From Carallia brachiata (Eukaryota; Streptophyta; Magnoliopsida; Malpighiales; Rhizophoraceae), in the NCBI GenBank assembly GCA_021464245.1, contig JADCRB010000017.1:345427-409426 (forward strand): a DNA stretch of 64,000 nt, in the 5' to 3' direction. Numbering within the stretch: the stretch's first letter is position 1; each line of letters begins with the position of its first letter. This document shows, piece by piece, positions 49,100-61,010 of the stretch. The translations under genes and the position numbers were made by a program. The notes under the pieces are model-generated. The model was given only the letters and a program-made list of their open reading frames with translations. It did no database searches and was not told where the DNA came from.

Positions 49100-52000
49100 T
49101 TGATCATCTTCTGATGACAGTGCTGCCTGCTGCAGTACAAAGAAGCAGGAGGGCAATCAGTGGAATTGGAATGCAAGATCTTGCATGAAATAGCTGTGCA
49201 GTGAGGTTGATCATCTTCTGGTGATCTTTTAGTTTTGAGATAAATCATTTCTCAATGATAACTTTCCAAAGAGTCTTGAGCTTGAATTGGCAGGGAGCTC
49301 TCATTTTTCATTTTTTGTACTTTTACTGGATTGTTCACTGGCTTGCCTTTCACATCTTGTTAAGGGCTGTACAGTATAAGTTGGCAGTTTTTGCGAATAA
49401 CCACACTATATCATAGGCAATCTAGCTACCTTATTCTTTTAAGGTGTGCAGGCCAAAATGAATACTGCGTTGATCTGTTGTACATAAAGTCTTGGATTAG
49501 GATTTCTTCTGTAGTAATTGGAATGTTTTTCTTGTGTACTATTGAAGCATCAATTCAGCATAATGATTTGACCATATTGTTTGTGGTTATTGGTGTTCAT
49601 CAGTCCAATTGGTCTGCAAATACATTGATATGAAATCAAAAGAAATTACACTTGCTGCTAATTTTTTGGTGGTTGTCCGATTTTGAGATCGCTTTTATTG
49701 TTTATATAGTGGGTTTCCGAAGTTTCTGCCTTCTGGCAAATCTGCTGCGATGATTGAAGCAAATAGGGGTCTCCCCCATGCATTGGCCTAGTTGTAGTAT
49801 GGCAAACATGAACATGTAGAAATTCTGATTTAGGAAAGGAGATACTAAAAGAGCTTCTTCAATCTTGACAAGGTAAAATGTTCCTTGTTACATATGGTTG
49901 GTTTTGCAGAATCAAAGTAGGTATGCCAGTTTTGCTATAGTCTTGAAAATAAAAAGAACACAAGAGATCAACCACACAAGGAACAGGAAGAAATTGTTTT
50001 GGCTACGAATAGTTGTAGCCATTTTGTCTCAGATACACGATTGCTAAAATTTTGGTTCTTCATAAAGTGAATATGGAGAATACAACTGTCAACAGTCTCT
50101 TGCTCCATTCTGCCAGCATAAGTTTATGCACTACTTATATAGACAACTAGTAATTTATTTTTCTTGAGCAACGTAGATATATATGAAGAACACATACGCA
50201 TTAACGAAACAGGACAACCCCAATACTTAATGCTAAAAATCTTGGACAATTTTTATTTACTTCCTCCAAAAAAATACAAGTCATCTTGGACAATTGCTAA
50301 TCATCCACTTAGATACATATGAAAAAACCCAGACGTTAACCAACATGGACAACCTCTAATACCTTAAATGCTAAATCTTGGACTATTTAAGTATCCCAAT
50401 AAATATAACTATACAAGAGTCATCTTGGACTCCATATTGCTGATTCTGGTATAAAAAGCAAAAGAATATCATCTCTAGTGTCACAATTCTCAAATTTTTT
50501 TGAATTGTAGGGGATATGGAATTGGTTGTGTTTTATTTTCTTTTTTTTGGTTTAAGGTTGTGTTTTGTTGTTGCCTGCATTGGAATGTCGGGCCTATTTT
50601 GAAGTACTGACCCAATTGCGGGTTGAAGCTGGAGTAGATCTACACGCAATGGGCTTAGTCGTATAATCAAAACCATCTCTTTTGCATCTCTCTCATGTTT
50701 CAGTAATTGTAATTTCCATGCAATAATTATTATATGATATTCAGAAACACAAATATTATCGGGGTTGAACACTTTCTGTTGGCAATTCATTCGTGAGTAA
50801 GAATTCAGGCACTGGAAGCGCTCGCTTCTAGCTGCTTCTTATTACTTATTGGTTATGTTGGCATGGCGAAAATGAATGTGCTATCTTCAAATTGATTGAT
50901 AGAAGCTTGTTGATCTGACGCTTCTGTTACAAAAAAAACCGTCCCACCGTAAATAAAGAGGTCTAAATCTAAAGTTTAGGTCCCCTCAATCACCCCTTTG
51001 GACTAGAATTGGTCAAGAGAGATGAACCTACACTACATTTTATAACTTTGAAACTAAAATCCTAATTAGAGATGGAATTCCAGAACCTAAACAATTTAAT
51101 TTAGAGCTCCGTGATGTGAACCCATAAGTTTATTATATATATATAATATTAGTTTCGTGATAAAGTTCTAAAATGTCATCCATTATTAAGTAGTTTAGAT
51201 ATACATCTTAGCTTTAAATTTTTAGAATAGGGATGAGAGATTTATAAGAAAAGAAAGAATTATTATAGTTGTGCATGGTTCTTTGCTCGATAAACAACAT
51301 TTTATTGGACCCTCCAAAAAAAAAAAGTCTATCTACATAGAGAAGTCCCATAGGTTTGCCTTCGTGGTCGATCCACATGAACCCAATTCCAATAATCTTC
51401 TCCATGCAAGCCAATGATAAGGATTAGTGCTTGATCGGTGTACCACTTGGGGAATGTACGGAGGTTGTATTAGCTACATGACCTTAGAGCATGATTGCTA
51501 TAACCTTTTAAAAAATGTAGAGGACCACGCCATAGATTTTTGTTTTGATCAGGCTAAATTGCTATCAATCGTTATTATCCATTGGCAGATGGCACTATGC
51601 TTAATTAGATATATGAAATTAAATATAATTAAAGTCTCTGTTAATGTCATCTCACTGATTTGTGAGACGTAGCTTAATAATTCACATTATCATTGTGGGT
51701 ACTACTGAAAAATAAAATTGTACCGTACGAATTGGCCTATTATTCTAACAAAAAATTTAAGAGATTTATATAGAGAGTTTCAAAAAGATTTAAAGTAGTT
51801 GATCATAAATAAAAAAGAATTTTAAGTGTACGTGTGCTATTAAATAGTTGAATTTAAACAAAAAAAAATTATTGATAATGTTTGATAAAATTATATTAGT
51901 ACTTTGATATTACTTAAACAAAGCTACTTACGCATATAGATAGAAATTAATTAGGTTTATGTTGTTTGATTAATTTGTACCAATCATATGTGGTCCATAT

Positions 52001-53300
52001 ATTGTTCAAAATAATGTTGTCCCATATATGTTGTATAAAATTAGTGATTGTATATCTTTGTATAACCCTGTGAATTTCATGGATGACCATTTGATCAAAT
52101 CAGAAAGGCCGAGCCCTGGCCCTCTGGGCACGTACTAATCTCACCACCATTAGCAATAATGCAAAGGGACCACGGAAAGAAGATGGTCCACAAGATATGT
52201 GCACAATGTTGGTCCTGAGCTCTCCGATAGTTACGGGACCAGCACAAAAGGCTGTCTCATTTTATTAATTAAAGGTCGGACAAAGATTAAGATCATGCTC
52301 TCAATCATCCGTGTATATATATTAAGCATCTCAAATTGGCGCTGGCTGTTAAACAATATAATTACTTGCTTCAATTATTGATGGAGACTAGCAATTAATA
52401 AATGAAATTTTGATTGAGCTCTGAAGTTGACTTACGATTCCAGACTGAGACCACAAAATTGTAACTGCATTTTCTAAGAAACATCTTATTCTTACTTAGG
52501 ATATGTAAAAATGCAAACATGTTCTTGTTAGCACCCGAATCGGCCGCATACCTCAACACAATGTCCAATCAGAGTCCACCATCAGTGACAAGCAACCGTG
52601 TACAATTGACCTAATTGTGCAGAGGAGTTCAAATAAACAATCGACCATCGGGAATCGGCTTCATGGGTTTGACAAAGCATTCAGACAAGCATTTAACTGA
52701 AAAGGGTGAGGGAGAGAAAGATAAGAGAGGTCTAGTTCAATAAGTGTGGGAACTGAGTAGTTAATATGATCTAACTCAATTAATTTTAAGGACTTTAATA
52801 CATAAACGCTGAGAGAGACACTGTTATGTATTTTATATATTATCAATAAATTTATTGTATATCAATATTAATTGTATTGAATGTCATAAAATTTTATAGG
52901 TTACATTTTTTTTTTGTCAAATATTTTTATGTGCAATAATAATATGCCACAAATTTGTGATACTCTTGTATTAGTGGACAAATATAAGCGAGACTACCTT
53001 ATTTTTGTGAAAGTGGTTGATCTAATATATATATATATAACTTTAAGAAGAGCAATAATATGGTTTTAGTGATCTAATTGGTGTTTAGAGTGAAACAAGA
53101 TTGATATTTTTATTACAAGATTAATAATTTTTAGAGCCAAAATTAAAAGTTATACTTTTTATTATAAATGTTATTTGTTTTATTGTAAAAACTATCCAAT
53201 CTTTTTTTATTTAAGACATCAATTGAAAAATACAAAATCCACACATTATTTTCTCTTTTAAAAAAGTTCCAAATTTATTCAGGAAAAAATGATGCAAGCT
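49100..53300. other. 3' UTR of UVI4 and a long intergenic spacer
   Basis: The first 200-odd bases fit a 3' UTR. Beyond that I found no exon chain; several open frames of 60-85 codons have no family features. A family D-like AT-rich repeat occupies about 53075-53260, directly upstream of the CYP712-like gene. Confidence 0.4.
53075..53260. repeat. Family D AT-rich repeat in the CYP712-like promoter
   Basis: It shares with copies at 54595, 62104 and 63405 the pattern of (A/G)TTGATA(A/T)TTTTTAT followed by TTATTATAAATGTTATT and TTGTAAAAACTATC. Boundaries are approximate. Confidence 0.4.
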
Positions 53301-53310
53301 CTATATATAG
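53301..53310 (+). promoter_or_regulatory. TATA box of the CYP712-like gene
   Basis: CTATATATAG lies 74-83 bases upstream of the start codon, a normal plant spacing. Confidence 0.65.
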
Positions 53311-53383
53311 ATGTAATATTTCTCCTTCCCGTGGTTATGCCTGAAACCTGCTAAAAGCCCTGCAGCTAGGCTCAATTCCGATC

Positions 53384-55412
53384 ATGTCGGCTGCCGGTGA
53401 CATGTTCTACTATCTTCCCATCTTCGTTTGTTTCCTTATATCCTTTGCAGTCCATTCCCTCGTTCAAACATTCTTCATCAAACGCCGTAGAAATATCAAA
53501 CTCGATGCCCCGCCGAGCCCGCCAGCCTTACCTATCATCGGCCACCTTCACCTGATCGGTTCTGTGCTGCCCAAGTCTTTCCAAGCACTCGCCCGTCGCT
53601 ACGGTCCAGTCATCCAGATCCACCTAGGCGCATCAACATGTGTTATTGTCTCAAATGCTGCGGTGGCCAAAGAGATATTCAAGACCCAGGAACTGAATTT
53701 CTCTTCCAGGCCAGAATTTGGGTCCTCCGAGTACTTCATTTATAGAGGATCAAGGTTTGTCACAGCTCAATATGGCGATTACTGGCGGTTCATGAAGAAG
53801 CTGTGCATGACAAGGCTCCTTGCCGTTCCCCAACTAGAAAAGTTCGTTGGCATACGCGATCAAGAGAAGGTTAGGCTTGTGGAATCGGTGATGAGGTGTG
53901 CACGAGAAGGGAAATTATGTGATTTGAGTAGCCAATTCACGGCCCTGACGAACAACACTATTTGTAGGATGGCGATGAGCACGCGGTGCTCGGGTGCTGA
54001 CAATGATGCGGAGGAGATTAAGGCGTTGGTCAAGACTTGTTTAAGCCTGGCAGGGAGGCTGAGCTTAGGGGATATTTTGGGACCATTCAAGATGCTTTTC
54101 TCTGGAGCTACTGGGAAGGCCCTTGTCGGGGCTTTGACAAAGTATGATCGATTAGTCAGCAGGATACTTAAGGAACATGAAGAGAAGGCACTCAAAGGTT
54201 TTGATCATGGGGAGAGGAAGGATTTGATGGATATATTGTTGGAGATTTACAATGATCCAGCTGCTGAAATCAAGTTATCTGAAAAAGACATCAAGTCTTT
54301 CTTGCTTGTAAGTTTCGTAAATTTCTCATTTTAATTTTCTCAAGGCATTATATCTCAGGCAAGAACCATTGAATGCACAGGTTGGTGTTGTAGACCACTC
54401 TAGAAAGATTTATTTTCTTTTGTTCATTCAAATTCTAATGTACCCTGAGCGGGTTTCACATAAAAAATTTTCTTATTCATTAATTTTTCTTTTTTTTAAA
54501 AAAAAATGACCATAAAAAAAAACGTTTTTTGGAAGCTAGGTAAGTCTACCTACATAGTTCAATTTCGAGCCAATGCATGTGCCGTTTTTGAGTGTCTAGA
54601 TTGATAATTTTTCAACAAAATTAAAAACCATATATTTTTAAAATATTATCAATTTTATTATAAAAATTGTTAGACTTATTTCATTTAAATACTAATTGAA
54701 ATATAAAAAATCAGTACACAAACAGTTTCTCTTCAATTTATTGATCACTTATAATAAAATGCGCCTGCTTAATCATCAGGATATATTCTTTGCGGGCACG
54801 GACACATCTTCGGCAGCTATGCAATGGGCCATGGCAGAGCTGATCAACAAGCCAAACATGTTCAAGAAGCTTAGAGATGAGATCAACTCAGTCGTGGGGT
54901 CCAACAGGCTAGTGAAAGAATCAGACGTCCCAAATCTCCCTTACCTTCGAGCAGTCATCAGGGAAACGCTAAGGCTCCACCCATCAGCGCCCTTGATCAT
55001 AAGGGAATGCGCCGAGGATTGCAATGTCAATGGCTTTGTCGTCAAGGCCAAGACGCGAGTTTTAGTTAATGTTTATGCTATCATGAGGGATCCGGACCTG
55101 TGGGCTGACCCTGATGAGTTCATGCCTGAGAGATTCATGGAATACTCTGGCGAGAAAATTGGGGAGCACCAAATGGAATATAAGGGTCAGAATTTCCGGT
55201 TCCTTCCGTTCGGCAGCGGTCGCCGGGGATGCCCTGGCGCAACTCTTGCCATGACGGTCATGCACCCGGCGGTTGGGGCAATGGTGCAATGTTTTGATTG
55301 GAAATTAAAGGATGGGGGGGAGAAGGTTGATTTAAACCAAGGTTCAGGATTTGCGGCCGAGATGGCCCAACCACTTGTGTGCTACCCAATTAAACATATG
55401 GATCCATTTTAG
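53384..55412 (+). CDS. Cytochrome P450, CYP712-like, intact
   Basis: Two exons (53384-54307 and 54780-55412) with one phase-0 GT/AG intron encode 518 residues, the usual length for a clan 71 P450. A membrane anchor lies at about 8-30, then the proline-rich hinge PPSPPALPIIGH. The I-helix oxygen-binding motif AGTDTS is at 313-318, the ExxR pair ETLR at 370-373, and PERF at 424-427. The heme loop FGSGRRGCPG runs from 452, with the Cys ligand at 459. All key residues are present, so an active monooxygenase anchored in the ER membrane is expected. Segments such as YRGSRFVTAQYGDYWRF and NTICRMAMSTRCS resemble the CYP712/CYP93 group. Its place next to UVI4, as I recall for CYP712A1 in Arabidopsis, favours CYP712. 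Known CYP712 members act in triterpenoid or strigolactone-related pathways; the substrate here cannot be read from sequence. Confidence 0.93.
54595..54730. repeat. Family D AT-rich repeat inside the CYP712-like intron
   Basis: The block carries ATTGATAATTTTTCAACAAA and TTATCAATTTTATTATAAAA, as in other family D copies. It ends before the splice acceptor at 54779 and does not disturb the coding sequence. Confidence 0.4.
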
Positions 55413-57166
55413 TAAAAAAAATGTTACAGGGACGTGAGAATTCAACATAAAAATTAGACGGGGATTTGAGGTTTTACCCATGTCAGTTCAGAGTAGTCGA
55501 TCTATTAGATTAAATATTGAACGGTCTCAAATCAAAAAAAATTAGACGGAATCCATGTCGTTTAGTCTTAAGCTGCTAAGGTATTTATGTTTGTGGCATA
55601 GCTGCTTGTCTCATTTCATGTGTACCAATATAAAAGGTACTTATGTTTGTAGCCATCGAGTTTGTTTATCCAAACTGTGCATCGTGCTTCACAGTTCTCG
55701 GAGGTCCTTTAGATGATTTCCTTGTGGGTTTAAAAGTTGTTTACAATATGTCCATATAAATAAAAATTTGATTATAATATATATTATTATTAATTAAGTC
55801 TCTGCTGCAAACTTTTTCTCTAAAGTATTACTTCTCGTTAAGTTGCTAATAATTTACGTTAGAGGTTACACTGAACAATGACTCCTTTTTGCACAAAGTC
55901 TAGCTCAAATATTCAATATTTTTCTTTTCAAAACGTGAGATACAAATTTTATTAGATGAGAATTCATTTTTACTTTTAGGAAGAAAAATGTAGAAAATAA
56001 AAGAATTTCATCAAATATTATTAAGACAAAATTGAATTGTACGGTTTATGCTAGGTTGAACATCAATTTTTTAACAAAAAAAGTTAGTCATCAAATTAAC
56101 GTTGTTTGCTATTTTTGAATTTTAAAAAATAAAATAATATATGAATTATTGGATGAACTGAATATTTTTTATGCGTCTCTCACTATATGGTCAAATTGTC
56201 AAATTTTTTTTCTTTTATTATCAATAAGTATGTCTATTATTTTTTGTGTCAATCTAAATTTCCTTCAGGTGAAAATAATTCAGGAGTTGTTAAGACTTAG
56301 GACCGGTAGATTGATATTGACTAGAGAAATTGGAGGAAATTGCACAAAGTTCGAGTACGAGCACTCAGCAAGCGAAACAATATCACGGCAAATTATTAGA
56401 GGGGAATATATAAACGGTCATAAGAATATTGACCATAGTCTAGAAAGAACAACAAATTCGTAGGTGGGGCCTATTCGTGTAAGAATTTTGTTTTGAATTT
56501 TGGAAAATTTTTGCCAAAACACATTTGATTTTTCAATCGACGATTATATGATTCTGTAATAAAGTGATAGCGTTTACTAACAAAAAAAAAAAAAAAAATT
56601 TAAGCCTATTACAATTTGTGTCTATGTCCGTTGCAAATTGTACTGTATTTATTGCAGATTTGGTGCTTCGTGCGGAAAATAAAAAATAATTGTTAATTAT
56701 GTTTTAAGTTGGACCCCATTTCCATGACAATGTAATACAAATGTTCTAGTTATTAATAAGCGTTTTTCGTGAATTGTCTACAAAATTTAGAGCAGAATAT
56801 ACTTTTCGTGTTAAATTTTATGCGATCAGTGCAATTTTTTTGATAGATTATGGGATAACACTTTATTTTTTTTATTGTAAATAAAAAATATGAGAATTTA
56901 TATGGTCAAGGATTTTAAATAAATAATAAATCCCACTTTTCGGGGGAAAAATCTTAAGCAATTAGATTGACGCAAAGCTAAAAACTAAAATGTGGTATCA
57001 ATTGAAACCAGAAAATGAAACTTAAAAATATAATCTTTTACAACGAACAATTTCATTCCGAACGTGTATTCATGGCAATCATAATTCATTCAATCACATT
57101 CCAAACACACAATGATAGTCTAATATTTTAAGACATTTTTAAACATGAATAAACTACAGTATTGGA
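55413..57166. other. Intergenic spacer between convergent P450 genes
   Basis: The first part should include the 3' UTR of the CYP712-like gene. An open frame of about 100 codons at 56149-56463 shows no family features. An A run lies at about 56582-56598. No further P450 exon was found here. Confidence 0.4.
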
Positions 57167-57337
57167 TCAGAATAGTGGCAATGGACTGAGCCACTTAGCC
57201 ACAGGGACACAAATCAAGGGATGAACCCTTGGCATTGAGAGCCCAGGTTCTCCTTCCATGTCAACTTGGCCATTTTCTCCCCTAAGCTTCCATTCAAAGC
57301 ACTTAATCATGACAGCAAGGCATCGTCTTGCCCACCT
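57167..57337 (-). pseudogene. P450 C-terminal fragment
   Basis: On the minus strand a frame reads [17 protein letters not shown] and continues through [24 protein letters not shown] and a stop at 57169-57167. This is the last 50 residues of a CYP93-type P450, parallel to but different from the tail of the gene next door ([20 protein letters not shown]). Upstream of it, WARRCLA may be a scar of the heme loop (GRR.C.GA) joined by a deletion, and no other exon is visible. It is a remnant of a tandem copy. Confidence 0.75.
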
Positions 57338-57503
57338 GAATTCTGACTAATTTAATGGAAAAACTTAGGAAAGAGCGTAAACACACACCACTGAAAGACC
57401 AGAAGGACACAAACTGTAATGTGCACCAACCGAATTGCTGCCATAGCCTAAACATCAACAAATTGGGCGGTAACACAACCATCTTCACAAATACACTAAG
57501 TGA

Positions 57504-59652
57504 TCAAATTGATGAGAATGGGGTGAGCCTGGCCTTTGGAACACACACCAGGGAGTGAGCCCTGGGAAGGGTCAATCCAGGTCCCTCTTCCATGTCCACA
57601 ATACCACAATCTCCATCCCCATTCTTCCATTCAAAAACTGGATCAAAGCAGCAAGAGTTGTTGGAACAAACTGTAATGCGAATGAAGCACCAGGGCAGCT
57701 TCTTCTTCCAGCCCCGAATGGCAGGAGGTGAAAATGCTGCCCCCGCACATCCAGCATGTTACTCTTTGCATTCCAACTTTCAGTTGTAAACCTCTCCGGC
57801 TTAAATTCAAGGGGATCTTCCCAGTAGTTTGGATCCCTCCCAAGTGACCAAACATTAACAAACAATCTGGTCTTTGCAGGAATTTTATAGCCAGCAATAA
57901 TGCAGTCGTTCGCTGATTCCCTCACAATTAATGGCCCAGTGGGGTGAAGCCTTAGTGTCTCTTTTACCACAGCCTGGAGATAGGGAAGGTTTGCTATATC
58001 TGATTCCTCCACTAGCCTGCTCTTTCCAACGATGGAGTCAATTTCCTGCCTCAGTTTGACCATCACGCTTGGGTGGTTAATGAGCTCTGCTAGTCCCCAC
58101 TCTACGGTAATGGAAGATGTATCAGTCCCAGCACCAAAGATGTTCTGCAGAATTCAAAATGTGCATGTCACCAAATGCAACATAAGGCAAATTGACCTCT
58201 CCACGGTAAGTCTTGTTGATTTAGCTATCATTTGGCAAGAAAGTTTTGGACAAGGCAAAACATTTCATTTTCTTTTTCTGTTTTCTTTTTTTAATTTCAA
58301 AGAGGCACAAAAGAAGGAACAAGGTCAACCAACCATGACCTGACATGGTGGATGCCGATTTCTTTTTTCTTTTTCAATGCAACTTTAAACCTAAAGATCC
58401 CATTAATCTCAGAGAAATCTCTTTGCTCTATGGTTCAAGTGTATGCATCACGTAGGGTGCTAATTAGGTTCTGAATTTGTGTGCAAATATTATTAGGAAA
58501 AACATACCCGAACTCAAGAAAAAACTGATGAGGAACAAACACAGTACAATCGACTGATTGAATTGTACATCTAAATAATTATTATTTGTAACCAAAAATT
58601 GATAAAATTAACATCTTTTGTATTAATTTTTATTGCAAACTATAATCGTCTAGTTATACAATTCAATTGATCGATTTTACTGTATTTACTGTCAGTTTTT
58701 CCCGATTCCTATAATTGGACCCATATTATTATTCTCACCATAATAAATGCCTTGATATTTTCCCTAGTTAATCTGATCTCTGCATTTCATCTTCATATAT
58801 ATCAAGTAAGATATCAAGCAAATCCTTGTCCGCGTCACCTCCATCACCACCAATTTCCTTCCTCTCTTGCCTTTGTTGTTCATGCTCCTTCATGATCCTT
58901 TCCATCAAAGTGTCATACCTGCCTCGAGCATCCTCCAGCCTTTTCTTGAACCCCTGGAAATCCAGATTCTTGCAGAACCAAATTGTATCCGAAAGATTAA
59001 ACTTTGACCCTAACTCGTTCATCTCTTTCACCAGCTTCCTTATCTCGTTGGCCTCATCTTCATTGCCGGAACACCTTGTTCTCAATGCCATTCTTGATAT
59101 TATGTTATTAGTCAACCTCATGAGCTGTCCTCCAACATTCACAGCCTCTTTTGCCTCTGCTTCCTTAAGCACAAACCTCAGTAGCCGCTTTAACTCTTCC
59201 TGTCTGACTATCCGGAACTTGTCCAGCATTCGGCTTCCAAGAAGTTCATTCATGCAGATGTTTTTCATGAACTTCCAGTAGGGTCCATAATATATGGTTG
59301 CAAAATCAGCCGACCCATATGTTAAATAATCAAGGTTGGCCATTTTAGGCCGATTCAAGAAATTAGCTTCATTGGTTTTGAGAATTTCTTTTGCAAGTTC
59401 TGGAGTAGAAGCAAGGAGGCAAGGTTTTGAGCCAATGAAGAAGTAGACCAGCGGTCCATATAGGGTAGAAAGCTTGTGGAAAGCTTGGTGGGGAATAGGA
59501 CCGAGGAGATGCATGTGTCCAATGATTGGGAGGCCTCTTGGGCTTGGTGGAAGGCGTGCCTCAGCGTGACGTTTGTCATAGATGACACGGAACAATATGA
59601 AGAAGGCTAAGATTGCAAGGAGAGGAATGGCATAGAGTTGCATGTCACCCAT
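57504..59652 (-). pseudogene. Cytochrome P450, CYP93-like, with two frameshifts
   Basis: Exon 1 (59652-58739) and exon 2 (58144-57504) flank one GT/AG intron at the same site as in the CYP712-like gene. The start is MGDMQLYAIP; a membrane anchor is at about 5-24, then PPSPRGLPIIGH. Family-like stretches include [28 protein letters not shown] (I-helix), KETLR, PERF and the heme loop [10 protein letters not shown], so catalytic residues are kept. Two single-base losses break the frame. One lies in an A run (T run on the plus strand, 58785-58787), so DEMQRSD-stop replaces DENAEIRLTREN. The other lies in a T run (A run on the plus strand, 57633-57637), which alters the tail after ALIQF. Restoring one base at each gives a normal length near 518 residues. 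It may be a young pseudogene or a correct gene with consensus errors. CYP93 enzymes include flavone synthase II and pterocarpan hydroxylases; substrate unknown. Confidence 0.85.
58555..58690. repeat. Possible family D repeat in the CYP93-like intron
   Basis: AT-rich sequence with AAAAATTGATAAAATTAACA and a terminal pair of GTACATCTA/TAGTTATAC-type ends lies in the intron. Similarity to other family D copies is weaker here. Confidence 0.3.
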
Positions 59653-59760
59653 AGTTGAAAACCTTAGAAAATAGCACTGCAAGGGAGTGGTGGCTCTGAA
59701 AAGGTAGCCTGTATGAGGGTGAAGAAAGGGTATTTTACAAATGAGTATGCTGATGTTATA

Positions 59761-59770
59761 ACTTATATGG
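59761..59770 (-). promoter_or_regulatory. Possible TATA element of the CYP93-like gene
   Basis: On the minus strand CCATATAAGT lies about 110 bases upstream of the ATG at 59652. Confidence 0.35.
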
Positions 59771-59785
59771 TCCACTTGAAATAAA

Positions 59786-60272
59786 GGATTAAATGCATTT
59801 AATCTTGTGATTTGGTTATTTTATATTTTATTTTTTGTGATTTTAATTTAGGTATTGAATTTTTTAATAATTTTTAATTTTTTAGAAATTAATTAAAATT
59901 GTATTATTTTTTAATTATTAATTTTTTATTCTATCAAAATCATAAAAATATGTCACACATCTCTCAAATTGCATTTTGATATATACTTGAACTGCATTTC
60001 CATTATATTTTTGACAATCTATTATTTTAGTATACTGTGCATATTGATTTACAAGTGCTTAATACAATATTTACGGGTAACTTCTATTTGAAGATATGAA
60101 TAAGTTCCTGCAACCATTAAATAAGATAGTTGTAGTTAATTTTTATTAATAGATTTAACAAATTATTGTTAAGGGGTTAATTATGAAAATTGAAAAGTAT
60201 AAAGAAATTTATTACCTAAATTGAAGTCATAGGGGATAAAATGCAAAATAATCAAATCATAATTTAATTCAA
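59786..60272. mobile_element. MITE-like inverted-repeat element, family C copy 2
   Basis: The same end and inner blocks as the element at 8363-8895 are visible: TTAAATGCATTT on the left, TTTTAATTTAGGTATTGAAT just inside, and the complement on the right (ACCTAAATTGAAGTCATAGG, then AAATAATCAAATCATAATTT). It lies in the promoter of the CYP93-like gene. Confidence 0.6.
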
Positions 60273-60807
60273 ATAAAAAAATAATAAAATGGAGTTATAT
60301 GATATAAGATTATAAGTGAATTATATTAAAAGAAAGGAGTAACAATTGAACTTCTTTATGGTTGACTGCAAAGTTTTTTTTAAAATTTTTATTTTTATTT
60401 TAATCACCGGAACTGAATGCCAAGCTCAACTGAGCATACATCATATTTAAAATTATGAACAAGATTTCGTGTAAGTTTGGACGCACAGAATCTGTCACGC
60501 ACAATCTCAGGTGGTCCAGCACGAATAATAGATGAAATCCGGGTCTTTTGATATCAAATCTGCTAATGAATTTAATAAAGGGCAATGATTTCGGTTGAAG
60601 GACATGCTTATGCTAGCTTCTGGATCAATTTCTTAATCAGTGGTCCATAAGCCTTCTATTAATTTAATACGGGCATCTCTATCCCAGTTGCTATCAAGCA
60701 CACATAAGCACTGCAGGTATGCTTCCGATTAACGTCACTCGTGACGAATGATAAGATTAACTAGGATATTATATTTATTATGTAATTTAATATAGGAAAA
60801 AATTTGG
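60273..60807. other. Intergenic, no feature resolved
   Basis: AT-rich spacer with no gene or repeat end that I could define. Confidence 0.4.
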
Positions 60808-61010
60808 TGGATAGAATAAATTTTTTTACTGCATCTATACGTGTTTTTTTTACAACTATAACTGTTTTTATACAACTAAAACGATAAAAAGTGATACAAA
60901 AAGTATTACTATTTTTTCGTTTCACATTTATCTCTTTTAGTTGCATAAAAAATGCTTACGATTGCACAAAAAAAAATGTGCTAACGAAATTAAAAAAATT
61001 TATTTGTCCA
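60808..61010. mobile_element. MITE, family B copy 2
   Basis: The left end TGGATAGAATAAATTTTTTT and the reverse complement of the right end (TGGACAAATAAATTTTTTTA) form an inverted pair. The core repeats AAAAGTGATACAAAAAGTAT from the copy at 23201-23409, and the subterminal AGTTGCA...TTGCACAAAA motifs are shared too. Confidence 0.7.

Noticed and set aside
58826..59281. Plus-strand 151-codon frame over the CYP93-like exon 1
   Set aside because: It is the antisense of a clear P450 exon.
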